DNA of 64,000 nt from Bacteroidales bacterium F22 (GCA_029541985.1 CP095414.1:310001-374000), one strand, 5' to 3'. Numbered from the stretch's first letter, positions 53,353 to 62,751 are shown. Notes: generated by a model not told the origin, from the letters alone. A program made the numbers and translations.

Positions 53353-55881
53353 ATGGCTAAAAAGAAGCAAGTAAATAAAATATCCCGTTTTAAAAGATTA
53401 TTAAACGAAATCGAATCGCTGAAACAAAACGAATCATTTTTGATGACTCTAGGGATTATCTTTGGCACAGTAGCATTGATTATGCTCCTTTCTATTATCT
53501 CTTATTTTTCACAAGGTGCAGTGGATTCTAGCTTACAAGATAGTGAACCTCTCAAGGAGGTAGTAGATGGGGTGGCTACTAATAAATTAGGTGCTTTCGG
53601 AAGTACTACTTCCAATTTCTTGGTGAGTGAATGCTTCGGTGTGGCTAGCTTATTTGTGGTTTGTTTCATCGGGGGATTTTCTTTAAAACTGATGCATGTC
53701 ATACGTCTAAAATTAGGTAAGCTATTCGTTAGGTGTACTGTTTATACGATTTGGAGTTCCTTGTTTTTTGCTGTTGCGGAACGATTGTTTCCAAGAGATT
53801 CTTTCTTTAAACTCGGGGGAGACATAGGAGGTAATATTGAGGTGTGGCTGGAAGGACTTCTTGGTATGCTTGGCGTTATTATCATTCTTACTGCCATAGC
53901 ACTTATTTATCTAGTTATCGATGTGAAAGCCTTTTCAGGTAAATTGAGAAGCTGGTTGAGATTTCCTCTAGAGATGAAAGCGAAGCATGCTCGTAAGGAA
54001 GAAGATGAAACAGAGTATTCTAGTGATGAGAGCGATGATGAAGTATCTGTTGCGACGGAAACTGATCATCTTTCTGATTTAGATGATTGTCAATCTGATG
54101 CTAATGACGACGATACGGACAAAAAAAAAATAGAAGATAACAGCTTTGAAGATGATATGATATTGACTTCAGATGATTATGAAGGAAATAATGATGAACA
54201 AGATGTGATTGATGATTATAACGAGGAGCTCAATGTGGATCCTGGAAATGATTCTAAAGAGGATTCTATTAATGAACCAAAAGAGAGTGAAGATGATACG
54301 ATAGAACTTGGAATCAATGAAGTGGTTCCTGATGAACTTGTCGATGAAATTATAGAGCCGTACAATCCACGTTTGGATTTGGAGAATTATCATTTCCCTA
54401 CGCTGGATTTGTTGAAAGATTATGGATCGAGTATTCTTACTATTAGTGAGGAGGAAAAAAATTCAAACAAAGATAAGATTATTGATGTCCTACAGGAATT
54501 TGACATTAAGATTAGTGACATCAGAGCTACGACAGGTCCTACGGTTACTTTGTATGAGATTACTCCAGCTCAGGGGGTACGTGTCTCTAAAATTAGAAAT
54601 TTAGAGGATGACATTGCGCTTCGTCTAGCTGCGCTGGGTATTCGTATCATTGCTCCGATTCCAGGGAAAGGAACGGTTGGTATCGAAGTACCGAATAGTG
54701 ACCCGCAGATTGTTTCTATGCGCTCTATCATTGGAAGTCGAAAGTTCCAACAGGATAAAAGTATGGAATTGCCAATGGCTCTCGGTAAAACGATTACCAA
54801 TGAAGTCTTTATCGTGGATTTAGCAAAAATGCCTCATATCCTTGTGGCTGGTGCTACTGGTCAAGGTAAATCTGTGGGATTGAATGCCATGATTATTTCT
54901 TTGCTTTACAAAAAGCATCCTTCTGAACTCAAATTTGTTATGGTAGACCCTAAAAAAGTTGAGTTTTCGATTTATTCTATTATTGAGAAGCATTTTCTAG
55001 CTAAATTACCTGATGAGGAGGAACCTATCATTACTGATGTGAGTAAAGTCGTGCAGACGCTTAATTCTATTTGTGTGGAGATGGATAAACGCTATGATTT
55101 ACTTAAGGATGCACATGTTCGTAATCTTAAAGAGTACAATGAGAAGTTTATTGACCGCAAGCTGAATCCTGAAAAGGGACATAGGTACATGCCTTATATG
55201 GTTGTGGTGATTGATGAATTTGGTGATTTGATTATGACTGCAGGTAAGGATATAGAATTGCCAATTGCTCGTATCGCCCAATTGGCACGAGCTGTCGGTA
55301 TTCATATGATTATTGCTACTCAAAGACCAACAACCAATATCATTACAGGTACCATCAAAGCGAATTTCCCTGCTCGTATTGCTTTTAAAGTATCACAAAT
55401 GACTGATTCAAGAACTATCTTGGATCGTCCAGGGGCTAATCAATTAATTGGGCGAGGGGATATGCTTTATCTAAGAGGTATGATTCCTATCCGTATACAG
55501 TGTGCTTTTGTAGATACTCCTGAGGTTGATGCAGTTACTCACTTTATTGCAAATCAACAGGGGTATGCTAATGCATTATTACTTCCTGAATATGTTGATG
55601 AAAATTCCGAAGATCCTAATCCTGGAGAAGTAGATATGACGAAACTTGATGTCTTGTTTGAAGATGTGGCTCGGGTGATTGTTATCCATCAACAAGGATC
55701 TACAAGTTTTATCCAACGGAAATTTTCTATTGGTTATAATCGTGCTGGCCGCTTGATGGACCAATTGGAGAAAGCGGGTATCGTAGGACCTATGGATGGG
55801 CAAAAGGGACGAAAGGTGTTGTGTGCTGATGACCGTGAACTGGAAATGCGTTTTGATGCGCTTGGACAGTTTGGACGATAA
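53353..55881 (+). CDS. ftsK: DNA translocase FtsK
   Basis: Septal DNA pump that clears the chromosome terminus at division. From the ATG at 53353 it is 842 aa; a TTG at 53302 is within the promoter. It has about four N-terminal membrane segments (about 29-52, 90-112, 124-142, 168-190), then a very acidic, Asp/Glu/Ser-rich linker (about 216-330), the FtsK alpha and beta motor with Walker A GATGQGKS (500-507) and Walker B VVVIDEFGD, and the C-terminal gamma winged helix (STSFIQRKFSIGYNRAGRLM) that reads KOPS-type sites. The lolA-like and trxB genes follow. Confidence 0.96.
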   Translation: MAKKKQVNKISRFKRLLNEIESLKQNESFLMTLGIIFGTVALIMLLSIISYFSQGAVDSSLQDSEPLKEVVDGVATNKLGAFGSTTSNFLVSECFGVASLFVVCFIGGFSLKLMHVIRLKLGKLFVRCTVYTIWSSLFFAVAERLFPRDSFFKLGGDIGGNIEVWLEGLLGMLGVIIILTAIALIYLVIDVKAFSGKLRSWLRFPLEMKAKHARKEEDETEYSSDESDDEVSVATETDHLSDLDDCQSDANDDDTDKKKIEDNSFEDDMILTSDDYEGNNDEQDVIDDYNEELNVDPGNDSKEDSINEPKESEDDTIELGINEVVPDELVDEIIEPYNPRLDLENYHFPTLDLLKDYGSSILTISEEEKNSNKDKIIDVLQEFDIKISDIRATTGPTVTLYEITPAQGVRVSKIRNLEDDIALRLAALGIRIIAPIPGKGTVGIEVPNSDPQIVSMRSIIGSRKFQQDKSMELPMALGKTITNEVFIVDLAKMPHILVAGATGQGKSVGLNAMIISLLYKKHPSELKFVMVDPKKVEFSIYSIIEKHFLAKLPDEEEPIITDVSKVVQTLNSICVEMDKRYDLLKDAHVRNLKEYNEKFIDRKLNPEKGHRYMPYMVVVIDEFGDLIMTAGKDIELPIARIAQLARAVGIHMIIATQRPTTNIITGTIKANFPARIAFKVSQMTDSRTILDRPGANQLIGRGDMLYLRGMIPIRIQCAFVDTPEVDAVTHFIANQQGYANALLLPEYVDENSEDPNPGEVDMTKLDVLFEDVARVIVIHQQGSTSFIQRKFSIGYNRAGRLMDQLEKAGIVGPMDGQKGRKVLCADDRELEMRFDALGQFGR

Positions 55882-55959
55882 AGAAAAGCTATAGTTGTGA
55901 TGAATAGATATATAGATAAAAATTATCGCTCATCATAGTAGAATGTTAGTGAATTGACT

Positions 55960-55967
55960 TAACTTTG
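55960..55967 (+). promoter_or_regulatory. -7 promoter element for the lolA-like gene
   Basis: TAACTTTG, 40 nt upstream of the ATG at 56007. It fits TAnnTTTG. Confidence 0.5.
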
Positions 55968-56006
55968 AGACGTATAAATGAGTTTTAGTTACGATAAATT
56001 GTTACA

Positions 56007-56738
56007 ATGAGAATAAATCGCTACTATATATGTGTATTCGCATTAGGATTGTTTATATCTAATGCAAAAGCTAGTATTGGGGAGGCTGAAAAAGCATCTA
56101 CAGTATTGGAAATTTTGTCTACTAGTAATCAAGATAAAGTAGTTCCTTCTGCCGAGAAAATAATGGAACAAGCTTCTTCCTTATTTACTGATAAAGAAGG
56201 GGTTTCTATTCGTTTCGAGATGATTACGAAGAATAATCAATCAGCAGTGATTGATTCAAATAGAGGAATCCTTAAGATGGACCACTTGAAATATATGCTC
56301 AAGACTGATGTTAGTCAAAGTTGGTATGATGGCTCTACTCAATGGAGTTATCTTGTTGATACTGAGGAAGTAAATATTCTCAAACCTTCTAGCGAAGAGT
56401 TGTTGGAGAGTAATCCTTACCTGTTCCTTTTCTCATATCGAGATCTCTTTGAAATCAAACTATTGAGTGAGGATGAAAAGACATCTAATCAAATGATAAA
56501 TCGTGCGTTGTATTCGGTAGAACTAGTTCCGAAAGATGACGATTATCCTTATCAAAAAATAATATTGGGAATTGATACTATATCATATCAGATCTCTCTA
56601 ATGAAAATATTTATGACTGATGGAAATGCAATGGACTTAACTGTTCAGGAGTTTAGAACTGGTATAAAGTATCCGACAGACACATTTCAATTTGTGACAA
56701 GATTATTACCAGATGCGGAAGTGATAGATTTAAGATAA
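56007..56738 (+). CDS. LolA-like periplasmic lipoprotein carrier
   Basis: A 243-aa exported protein (signal peptide about residues 1-22, ending NAKA) with the open-barrel LolA pattern: IMEQASSLFTDKEGVSIRFEM, RGILKMDHLKYMLKTD, QSWYDGSTQWSYLVDTEEVNI, then IILGIDTISYQISLMKIFM near the end. LolA ferries lipoproteins from the inner to the outer membrane. Its place after ftsK is the usual one for lolA in many bacteria. The trxB gene follows by 18 bp. Confidence 0.85.
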   Translation: MRINRYYICVFALGLFISNAKASIGEAEKASTVLEILSTSNQDKVVPSAEKIMEQASSLFTDKEGVSIRFEMITKNNQSAVIDSNRGILKMDHLKYMLKTDVSQSWYDGSTQWSYLVDTEEVNILKPSSEELLESNPYLFLFSYRDLFEIKLLSEDEKTSNQMINRALYSVELVPKDDDYPYQKIILGIDTISYQISLMKIFMTDGNAMDLTVQEFRTGIKYPTDTFQFVTRLLPDAEVIDLR

Positions 56739-56756
56739 CTAAAAAAATAAAGTAAG

Positions 56757-57707
56757 ATGGATAGAGAACATGTAAAATGCCTAATTATAGGCTCAGGACC
56801 TGCTGGATACACAGCAGCTATTTATGCTGGACGAGCAAACTTAAATCCAGTGATGTATGAAGGTCTCACACCGGGTGGACAGTTAACGACAACGACTGAT
56901 GTCGAGAACTTTCCTGGTTACCCTGATGGAGTAGACGGCAATCAGTTAATGGATGACTTACGTAAACAGGCTAGCCGTTTCGATACTGATATTCGAAGAG
57001 GTTTGGCCACAGCTGCTGACTTGAGCAAAGCTCCATATACTCTGACTATCGATGATGAGAAGGAAATCACTTGTGATACTTTAATAATCTCTACAGGTGC
57101 AACAGCTAAGTATCTCGGATTAGAAGATGAAACGAAATATGCTGGAATGGGTGTCAGTGCTTGTGCTACTTGTGATGGTTTCTTTTATCGCAAGAAAGTT
57201 GTTGCTGTTGTTGGTGGTGGAGATACTGCATGTGAAGAAGCTATTTATCTAGCTGGTTTAGCGAGCAAAGTGTATTTGATTGTTCGTAAACCATTCTTAC
57301 GCGCTAGTAAGATTATGCAGAGCCGGGTGATGAATCATGAGAAGATTGAGGTTCTGTTTGAACATAATGCTGAAGGTCTATATGGAGAAAATGGTGTCGA
57401 AGGGGTACATCTTGTTAAACGTTTGGGAGAAAATGATGAATCTCATTACGACTTGGCAATAGATGGTTTCTTCTTAGCGATAGGACATAAACCAAATAGT
57501 GATATCTTTAAGGAGTATATTGATACTGATGAGGTTGGATATATCATTACTGAAGGTCAAACTCCACGTACAAAAGTGCCAGGTGTTTTTGCTGCTGGTG
57601 ATGTTGCCGATTCTCATTATCGTCAAGCTATTACCGCTGCAGGTAGTGGGTGTAAAGCTGCTATTGAAGCGGAACATTATCTCTCGGAAATGGCTTCCAA
57701 GAAGTAA
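56757..57707 (+). CDS. trxB: Thioredoxin-disulfide reductase
   Basis: NADPH-dependent flavoenzyme that reduces thioredoxin. The 316-aa protein has the FAD loop GSGPAGY (12-18), the redox-active CATC (Cys136 and Cys139), the NADPH loop VGGGDTACEEA and the C-terminal FAD motif GVFAAGDVADSHYRQAITAAGSG. It begins 18 bp after the lolA-like gene and ends just before the shared terminator with serB. Confidence 0.97.
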   Translation: MDREHVKCLIIGSGPAGYTAAIYAGRANLNPVMYEGLTPGGQLTTTTDVENFPGYPDGVDGNQLMDDLRKQASRFDTDIRRGLATAADLSKAPYTLTIDDEKEITCDTLIISTGATAKYLGLEDETKYAGMGVSACATCDGFFYRKKVVAVVGGGDTACEEAIYLAGLASKVYLIVRKPFLRASKIMQSRVMNHEKIEVLFEHNAEGLYGENGVEGVHLVKRLGENDESHYDLAIDGFFLAIGHKPNSDIFKEYIDTDEVGYIITEGQTPRTKVPGVFAAGDVADSHYRQAITAAGSGCKAAIEAEHYLSEMASKK

Positions 57708-57727
57708 AGATACCATAGTGTGTCTGA

Positions 57728-57780
57728 AACAAATCGACAATATGAGTAAATCAGCTATTTACTCATATTGTCGATTTGTT
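57728..57780. terminator. Bidirectional terminator that overlaps the end of serB
   Basis: A perfect 24-bp stem (57728-57751 with 57757-57780) and a CAGCT loop between converging trxB and serB. One arm holds the serB stop codon and last codons. T-rich sequence follows on the plus side (CTTTTAAT) and a short TTT on the minus side. Confidence 0.88.
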
Positions 57781-59018
57781 CTTTTAATATTGGCTTCTTC
57801 TTCTTGAATGTAAGAATCTTTGAATCCTAAGAAATACAACACGCCGTCAATCCCCATTGTGTTTATACTTTGTTGCGCATTTATTCTTACTTTTGGTTTC
57901 GCGTGAAAGGCAATTCCCAAACCTGCTTCGGTAAGCATAGGTAAGTCGTTTGCACCATCACCTACAGCAATGGTCTGAGCGATATCTACTTTCTCAACTT
58001 GGGCTATCAGTTTGAGTAATTCCGCTTTGCGATGTCCATCGACTATATCTCCGACATAGTTTCCCGTTAGTTTTCCATCTACGATTTCCAGTTCGTTTGC
58101 ATATACATAATCGATATCAAACTTATCCTTAAGATAGTTTCCAAAATAGGTAAAACCGCCCGAAAGAAGAGCTATCTTGTAGCCATGAATTTTAAGAACT
58201 GCCATTAGACGTTCTAAACCTTCAGTAAAAGGTAGATTCTCGGCTATTTCTTGCATTACACTTTCTTCTAGACCTTTCAACAAAGATACGCGTTGAGTGA
58301 AACTTTCTTTAAAATCAATTTCACCACGCATAGCAGATTCTGTAATCTTCTTTACTTGATCTCCAACTCCAGCACGCATAGCTAATTCGTCGATGACTTC
58401 GGTCTCAATTAAAGTAGAATCCATATCGAAACAGATGAGACGACGCATTCTACGAAACATGTTATCTTCTTGTACAGAAAAATCCATTTCTAATTCATCA
58501 GATAATTTCATCAACTGAGAATGCATCTCCTTCCTATTTCGTGGATTCCCTCGAAGAGAGAATTCAATGCAAGAACGACGCTTTGGAAAATTGAAGTTTT
58601 CAATTGCTACTCGTCCACTAAGTCTTCTGATTGCATCAATATTCAATTCTTGTTTTGCTATGACACTTGTGACAGATGTAATCTGTTCTGCAGAGAGTCT
58701 GCGCCCTAGTAGAGTAAGTATGTAGCGGTTTTTACCTTGCATGCCTACCCATTCAGCATATTCTTTCTTTGAGACAGGATAGAAGTTTATTGTGACTCCC
58801 AGCTTGGTTGCGTTGAATAACAATTTCTTCATGATGTAGCCTGCATCCTTGTCATCAGTTGCAAAGAGAATACCTAGCGAAAGTGTATTGTGGATGTCAG
58901 CTTGACCAATATCTAATATACTAGCATCATATTCAGCAAGGATTGCTGTAACTGAGGCTGTTAAACCTGGTTTATCTTCTCCTGTGATTCGAACTAAGAT
59001 TAATTCTTTATTCTCCAT
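57759..59018 (-). CDS. serB: Phosphoserine phosphatase with N-terminal ACT domains
   Basis: Last step of serine synthesis. From the ATG at 59018 it is 419 aa; a TTG at 59042 is less likely. Two ACT-type domains (about 5-80 and 98-170) precede the HAD phosphatase with ICFDMDSTLIE (nucleophile Asp198, Asp200), KIALLSGGFTYFG and AVGDGANDLPML. The C-terminal tail (EEEANIKRTNRQYE) is encoded by bases that also form one arm of the terminator with trxB. ACT domains suggest feedback by serine. Confidence 0.93.
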   Translation of the reverse strand: MENKELILVRITGEDKPGLTASVTAILAEYDASILDIGQADIHNTLSLGILFATDDKDAGYIMKKLLFNATKLGVTINFYPVSKKEYAEWVGMQGKNRYILTLLGRRLSAEQITSVTSVIAKQELNIDAIRRLSGRVAIENFNFPKRRSCIEFSLRGNPRNRKEMHSQLMKLSDELEMDFSVQEDNMFRRMRRLICFDMDSTLIETEVIDELAMRAGVGDQVKKITESAMRGEIDFKESFTQRVSLLKGLEESVMQEIAENLPFTEGLERLMAVLKIHGYKIALLSGGFTYFGNYLKDKFDIDYVYANELEIVDGKLTGNYVGDIVDGHRKAELLKLIAQVEKVDIAQTIAVGDGANDLPMLTEAGLGIAFHAKPKVRINAQQSINTMGIDGVLYFLGFKDSYIQEEEANIKRTNRQYE

Positions 59019-59103
59019 GGATACGTTGATTGTTGAGAGCAAAATTGTTTTTTTTAATAAACGAATATGCTGAATAACATATAAATAAATTTTATTTAGA
59101 CGT

Positions 59104-59111
59104 CAAAGATA
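59104..59111 (-). promoter_or_regulatory. -7 promoter element for serB
   Basis: TATCTTTG on the minus strand, 86 nt upstream of the serB ATG. It fits TAnnTTTG. Confidence 0.45.
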
Positions 59112-59161
59112 CTGATTATTGTCAAGAAAGTACTCCTAAAAGGTGTTTTTATACCCATTTA

Positions 59162-59194
59162 TTTGGTTGTTAAAAATAAAATAGCATATATTTG
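59162..59194 (+). promoter_or_regulatory. Promoter of the thioredoxin-fold gene
   Basis: TTTG (59162-59165), 21 bp, then TATATTTG (59187-59194): the best match in the window to the full Bacteroides consensus TTTG/N19-21/TAnnTTTG. The leader is about 100 nt and contains a 17-codon ORF (from 59220) of unknown meaning. Confidence 0.7.
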
Positions 59195-59304
59195 TCCGGT
59201 TCCAATTATAGAAAAGAGAATGAAATTTCTAGAGAGAAAGAATATTCTAGCACGGAATCACTATTTTAAATAGGGCTAGATATGTTTCACGAAAACGATA
59301 TTAC

Positions 59305-59838
59305 ATGAAAAATGTAAAATGGTTATTGATTTTTTTACTTGTGTTTACCTTAACTTCATTTGGAAGTAAGGATGGTTCTGTAGAAGGACTAAGAGTAGGG
59401 GATATAGCACCTAGCTTTATGCTAAAAACGGCTCATACTGAAAATGTAATAAACGGTATGAATGAAAAGAAAGATTTGATTTTGTTGAGTTTCTGGGCTA
59501 GTTATGATGCCCCATCTAGAATGTTGAATGCTAGACTAGGACAAATAGTTCACAAGACACAAGATCACTATCTGGATAAGCAAGACAAAACAAAAGAAAG
59601 GAAACATCGTATAGAGTTACTTTCTATTAGTTTTGATACTAGTAAAGCAGTCTTTGAAGAGACGCTGAAAATGGATCAGATAACTTCGTCTGAAAGTGTA
59701 TTGGCACTGCGAGGTAGTAGTGAACCTATATATAGAAGATATAAACTTCAGAAAGGTTTCACAAATTATTTGATAAATACAGATGGTGTAATAGTCGCTA
59801 AGAATATTACTGCTAAAGATTTAGAAAGTTATCTCTAA
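59305..59838 (+). CDS. Exported thioredoxin-fold protein without cysteines
   Basis: A 177-aa protein with a signal peptide (residues 1 to about 20, LLIFLLVFTLTSFG). It follows the TlpA/AhpC-TSA layout: GLRVGDIAPSFML, then ILLSFWASYDAPSRMLNARL where a redox enzyme has WCxxC, then IELLSISFD and the C-terminal YLINTDGVIVAKNI. The positions of the two active-site cysteines are Asp68 and Ser71, and the whole protein has no cysteine, so it cannot do thiol-disulfide exchange. A binding or structural role is inferred. It is monocistronic between a good promoter and a strong terminator. Confidence 0.82.
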   Translation: MKNVKWLLIFLLVFTLTSFGSKDGSVEGLRVGDIAPSFMLKTAHTENVINGMNEKKDLILLSFWASYDAPSRMLNARLGQIVHKTQDHYLDKQDKTKERKHRIELLSISFDTSKAVFEETLKMDQITSSESVLALRGSSEPIYRRYKLQKGFTNYLINTDGVIVAKNITAKDLESYL

Positions 59839-59852
59839 ATCAGTTATATAAT

Positions 59853-59889
59853 AAAAGCGGATTGTAATCTAGTATTACAATCCGCTTTT
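59853..59889. terminator. Terminator after the thioredoxin-fold gene
   Basis: A perfect 16-bp stem (59853-59868 with 59874-59889), arms AAAAGCGGATTGTAAT and its complement, loop CTAGT. The T-run works on both strands, and it separates this gene from the converging surface operon. Confidence 0.9.
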
Positions 59890-59912
59890 GTCTTATCAGA
59901 CTTTCTAAGTCA

Positions 59913-60171
59913 TTACAACTTAGTGAAGTAACATCCAGTAGGGAAGTGAGTGTGATCTTTTAAGTCAAATTTCAATTCGATACCGTTTTCTGTTGATGTC
60001 CAACAGAAAATATCATTTATAAGGAAGTCCATTCCCCATCCTTTAAGCGTGTGCATATATACATCTCCAAATTACGGTCAGTGTAGGGGGCAAAGCATCT
60101 TCTGTATCACAACTATTAAGCGTAAATAAGAGCACGCTTAAGAATAATGAAAATTTCAATAAAGTTTTCAT
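59913..60171 (-). pseudogene. Small lipoprotein gene broken by a frameshift
   Basis: From the ATG at 60171 the minus strand encodes a clear lipoprotein signal with the lipobox LNSC (Cys21) and then LPPTLTV, after which the frame runs into a stop at 60043. In another frame, protein-like text resumes (FGDVYMHTLKGWGMDFLIND, then FCWTSTENGIELKFDLKD) and ends with GCYFTKL and a stop at 59913. Removing one base near the GTAATTT at about 60075 joins the two into a protein of about 85 residues. It is the last gene of the TonB/BtuG-like operon. Family not recognised. A sequencing error is possible. Confidence 0.65.
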
Positions 60172-60214
60172 CTTGTATATATTTTAATGAATAAAATAAA
60201 TCTATTAATTAGTA

Positions 60215-61480
60215 CTATAGTTCAGTATCGTATTGTTGTGCTTCAGCAGTAGTAATATCTATATCTGCTACGTGTAAGTCAATAGCTCCAGTGATTTCCG
60301 TAGAAGTCTCTCCTAGCCAGCCACATACTTGACGAGTCCCATTATGTACCTTGATGAAGTCTACATAAGGTAGATGTACAAGATTTCCTTCTTCATCGAC
60401 AGCCCAATCTAAATCGATAGCAGATGCTGGGTCATCGTTCTTAGCATTATCAGCATAGCCCCAAGCATAAGAGTATAGTACCCAATAAGTACCTTTACCA
60501 CTTTCATCAACTGCATTGTTTGCTAGTTTAGTCCCAGTTAACTCATAGCTATCTCCTTCTAACCACAAAGGATAATAAGATTGACGATGGAAACTGTTTT
60601 TAGCAATCCAGCCTTCTTCATTTTGGTTATCTGTCCATTTGATGTATTCTTCAGATGTTGAGTTATCTTCTACTTCAGGACGATAATATGTGATACTGTA
60701 ATTGTGGATAGTTCCCTCTTTGTAGTATTCACTTCCTGCGATTTCATACCATTGGTCATCCGCAAGACCATTGTGGTTGGCATCAATAGATACACTAATA
60801 ATACCAGGTTCACAACTTCCTCCACGTGTGTTTCCTTCAGGATTAGGATTTGCTTGAGACCAAAAAGCATTTCCGTTGATTCTGATATCACACATGCCTT
60901 TTTGATTAACAACAGGATGATCAAAACCAAAAATAATATATCCGCCGAATCCACCAAGAGTAATCATGCTGTTTGCACCATTAGCAATTTTTTCTTCTGC
61001 TTGTTGACACATATCTTCTGCAGTCATTCCCTCCGACCAGGCAGGTAAAGCATTGGTAAATTGTCCAACAGCAGGGAGAAAATCATAAACCTTAGACATA
61101 TTTGAAGAGTAATCTACCGCTTCGTGAGCTACTGAGACAGTAGTCTGATAAGTCTGAGTTGATTGGGCAGTTACGACATCTAATTCGATTATATAATCAC
61201 CTTCTTCAGGACTAATGAAAATTAATTTATTTTCTTGGCCCAACAATTCTTTCTCAGAAGTCGTTTCTGACTTAGTCTCAGGTGAATCTAATAAGTACCA
61301 AGCGTAGGTTACATCTTTTACTGCAGTTGGTGAAGCAACTAGCTCAATTGGTTTACAACGATCTGTCGTGAGATTAGCCTCTAAGTTTATCGTTGGTTGT
61401 GGATCGTTATCATCTGATGAACAACTGTAAACAGAACTGGCAACAAGTAGCATCAGTCCGAATTTCAATGAATTTCTCAT
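60215..61480 (-). CDS. PKD-like domain surface lipoprotein in a B12-type operon
   Basis: A 421-aa lipoprotein (lipobox VYSC, Cys20). About residues 30-130 form a PKD-like Ig fold (LVASPTAVKDVTYAWYLL, EGDYIIELDVV). The C-terminal 280 residues (GGFGGYIIFGFDHPVVNQKG, SVSIDANHNGLADDQWYEIA, VDFIKVHNGTRQVCGWLGE) match, from memory, the cell-surface protein found beside BtuG in Bacteroides cobalamin loci. DANHNGLADDQ is a plausible calcium-binding loop. It starts 71 bp after the BtuG-like gene. A role in surface capture of corrinoids is inferred from context only. Confidence 0.8.
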   Translation of the reverse strand: MRNSLKFGLMLLVASSVYSCSSDDNDPQPTINLEANLTTDRCKPIELVASPTAVKDVTYAWYLLDSPETKSETTSEKELLGQENKLIFISPEEGDYIIELDVVTAQSTQTYQTTVSVAHEAVDYSSNMSKVYDFLPAVGQFTNALPAWSEGMTAEDMCQQAEEKIANGANSMITLGGFGGYIIFGFDHPVVNQKGMCDIRINGNAFWSQANPNPEGNTRGGSCEPGIISVSIDANHNGLADDQWYEIAGSEYYKEGTIHNYSITYYRPEVEDNSTSEEYIKWTDNQNEEGWIAKNSFHRQSYYPLWLEGDSYELTGTKLANNAVDESGKGTYWVLYSYAWGYADNAKNDDPASAIDLDWAVDEEGNLVHLPYVDFIKVHNGTRQVCGWLGETSTEITGAIDLHVADIDITTAEAQQYDTEL

Positions 61481-61551
61481 AATTTGTTGATATTATAAAA
61501 TTAGTAATTTAGAATTTGTTTTATACCCCAACGAGATTTGTCCTTTGGTTA

Positions 61552-62751
61552 CTATTTGTACAAATAAGCTATATGGGCAGGAATATTACCTGCTGGGGTT
61601 TTCCATTTTAATACTCCATCTGGGGAATAACAATACAAATAGCCAGTAACAACATAATTCTGTGCATCAGTAATGTATATCTCTTTCGTTTCTGGATTCA
61701 CACTAAGTCCGTAAGGCATCATAATATCTTTATCCGTGCCATCTTTAATGATCTTATGTGATACGATTTGTTTGTCACGTGTATCGAGAATTCCATAAGT
61801 GACTTCATTGGTTCCAGTGGTAAAACTATACGCAGTAGAATAATAGTATAACGAGTCACCCATCATACACAATTCGCTTACAGGAATATCTAGTTTCTGT
61901 TTTACCTCATCACTATCAGAATCGATGACATATAGGTTAGGGGATACATCATAATAATCTCCGCGGCTACTCACATAAATATCTCCTCGTTTATCTATTT
62001 CCATACGATGAAGATTTATACCTACATCAATTGTTTTAATGATTTCAAAAGAAGGAATATCTATCACTGAAACTGTTCTATCATAATTTGGTACACGATA
62101 TCCTCCTGAATTTGCAACATACAGTTTGTTCTCTTTTATCACCATTTCTTCAGGTTGATATCCTACGATAACTTTACGTGTCAGTGTCAAAGAAGTCGTG
62201 TCAATCTCAGCTACAAAGCCATGCTCTGCATTTGGGCTAAGTCCAACCGGACCAGAATAAGAACTAACGTATGCTTTTCCATCATGAAACTTGATGTAAC
62301 GACAATTAGGAATATCTATACTTGCTATATGAATACCTGATTGCGCATCGAAAACTTCGACATAGTTCGAACAATTGATAACTGCATAGCATTTGCTACC
62401 ATATATTTCGATATCGTTACCCACATCCCCCAGTTCTTTAACAACTTCAGGATTCTTTTCCGAATACGTATCAGTAAAATATTCTCCGGTATCATAATTA
62501 AAGAAGTCAATCGTTGCTCTATTCATACCCATATTTCCTTCATTGAGCAGGTAGAATCCTTTGATCTTGCTATTTATTCTTCTAGGAGCAACTTGTTTAC
62601 TCTCAGACAGATATACATAAGCATCATCTCGACAACTGGTAAATACCAGTATGCAGATGCTAAATAAAGTCATGGACAAGCTAAAAAAGTGCATGCAAGA
62701 CTTTGACTTGTTTGTATTGATTTTATTCTTTTTCATATTTGACTTTTTCAT
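61552..62751 (-). CDS. BtuG-like surface beta-propeller lipoprotein (YncE/DUF5074 type)
   Basis: A 399-aa lipoprotein with a long basic N-region and the lipobox FTSC (Cys40). The mature part is a seven-bladed-type beta-propeller: repeated blades such as GFYLLNEGNMGMNRATIDFF, CYAVINCSNYVEVFDAQSG, KLYVANSGGY and GDIYVSSRGDYYDVSPNLYV. This matches BtuG, the high-affinity B12-binding partner that caps BtuB in Bacteroides thetaiotaomicron. It starts one base after the TonB receptor stop, as btuB-btuG pairs do. Ligand specificity for cobalamin is inferred from family and context. Met6 (62736) is an alternative start. Confidence 0.85.
   Translation of the reverse strand: MKKSNMKKNKINTNKSKSCMHFFSLSMTLFSICILVFTSCRDDAYVYLSESKQVAPRRINSKIKGFYLLNEGNMGMNRATIDFFNYDTGEYFTDTYSEKNPEVVKELGDVGNDIEIYGSKCYAVINCSNYVEVFDAQSGIHIASIDIPNCRYIKFHDGKAYVSSYSGPVGLSPNAEHGFVAEIDTTSLTLTRKVIVGYQPEEMVIKENKLYVANSGGYRVPNYDRTVSVIDIPSFEIIKTIDVGINLHRMEIDKRGDIYVSSRGDYYDVSPNLYVIDSDSDEVKQKLDIPVSELCMMGDSLYYYSTAYSFTTGTNEVTYGILDTRDKQIVSHKIIKDGTDKDIMMPYGLSVNPETKEIYITDAQNYVVTGYLYCYSPDGVLKWKTPAGNIPAHIAYLYK

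Noticed and set aside
53568-54340. Acidic low-complexity stretch in ftsK considered as a foreign insertion
   Set aside because: FtsK proteins usually have a poorly conserved, charged linker between membrane part and motor; the frame is continuous and the length normal.
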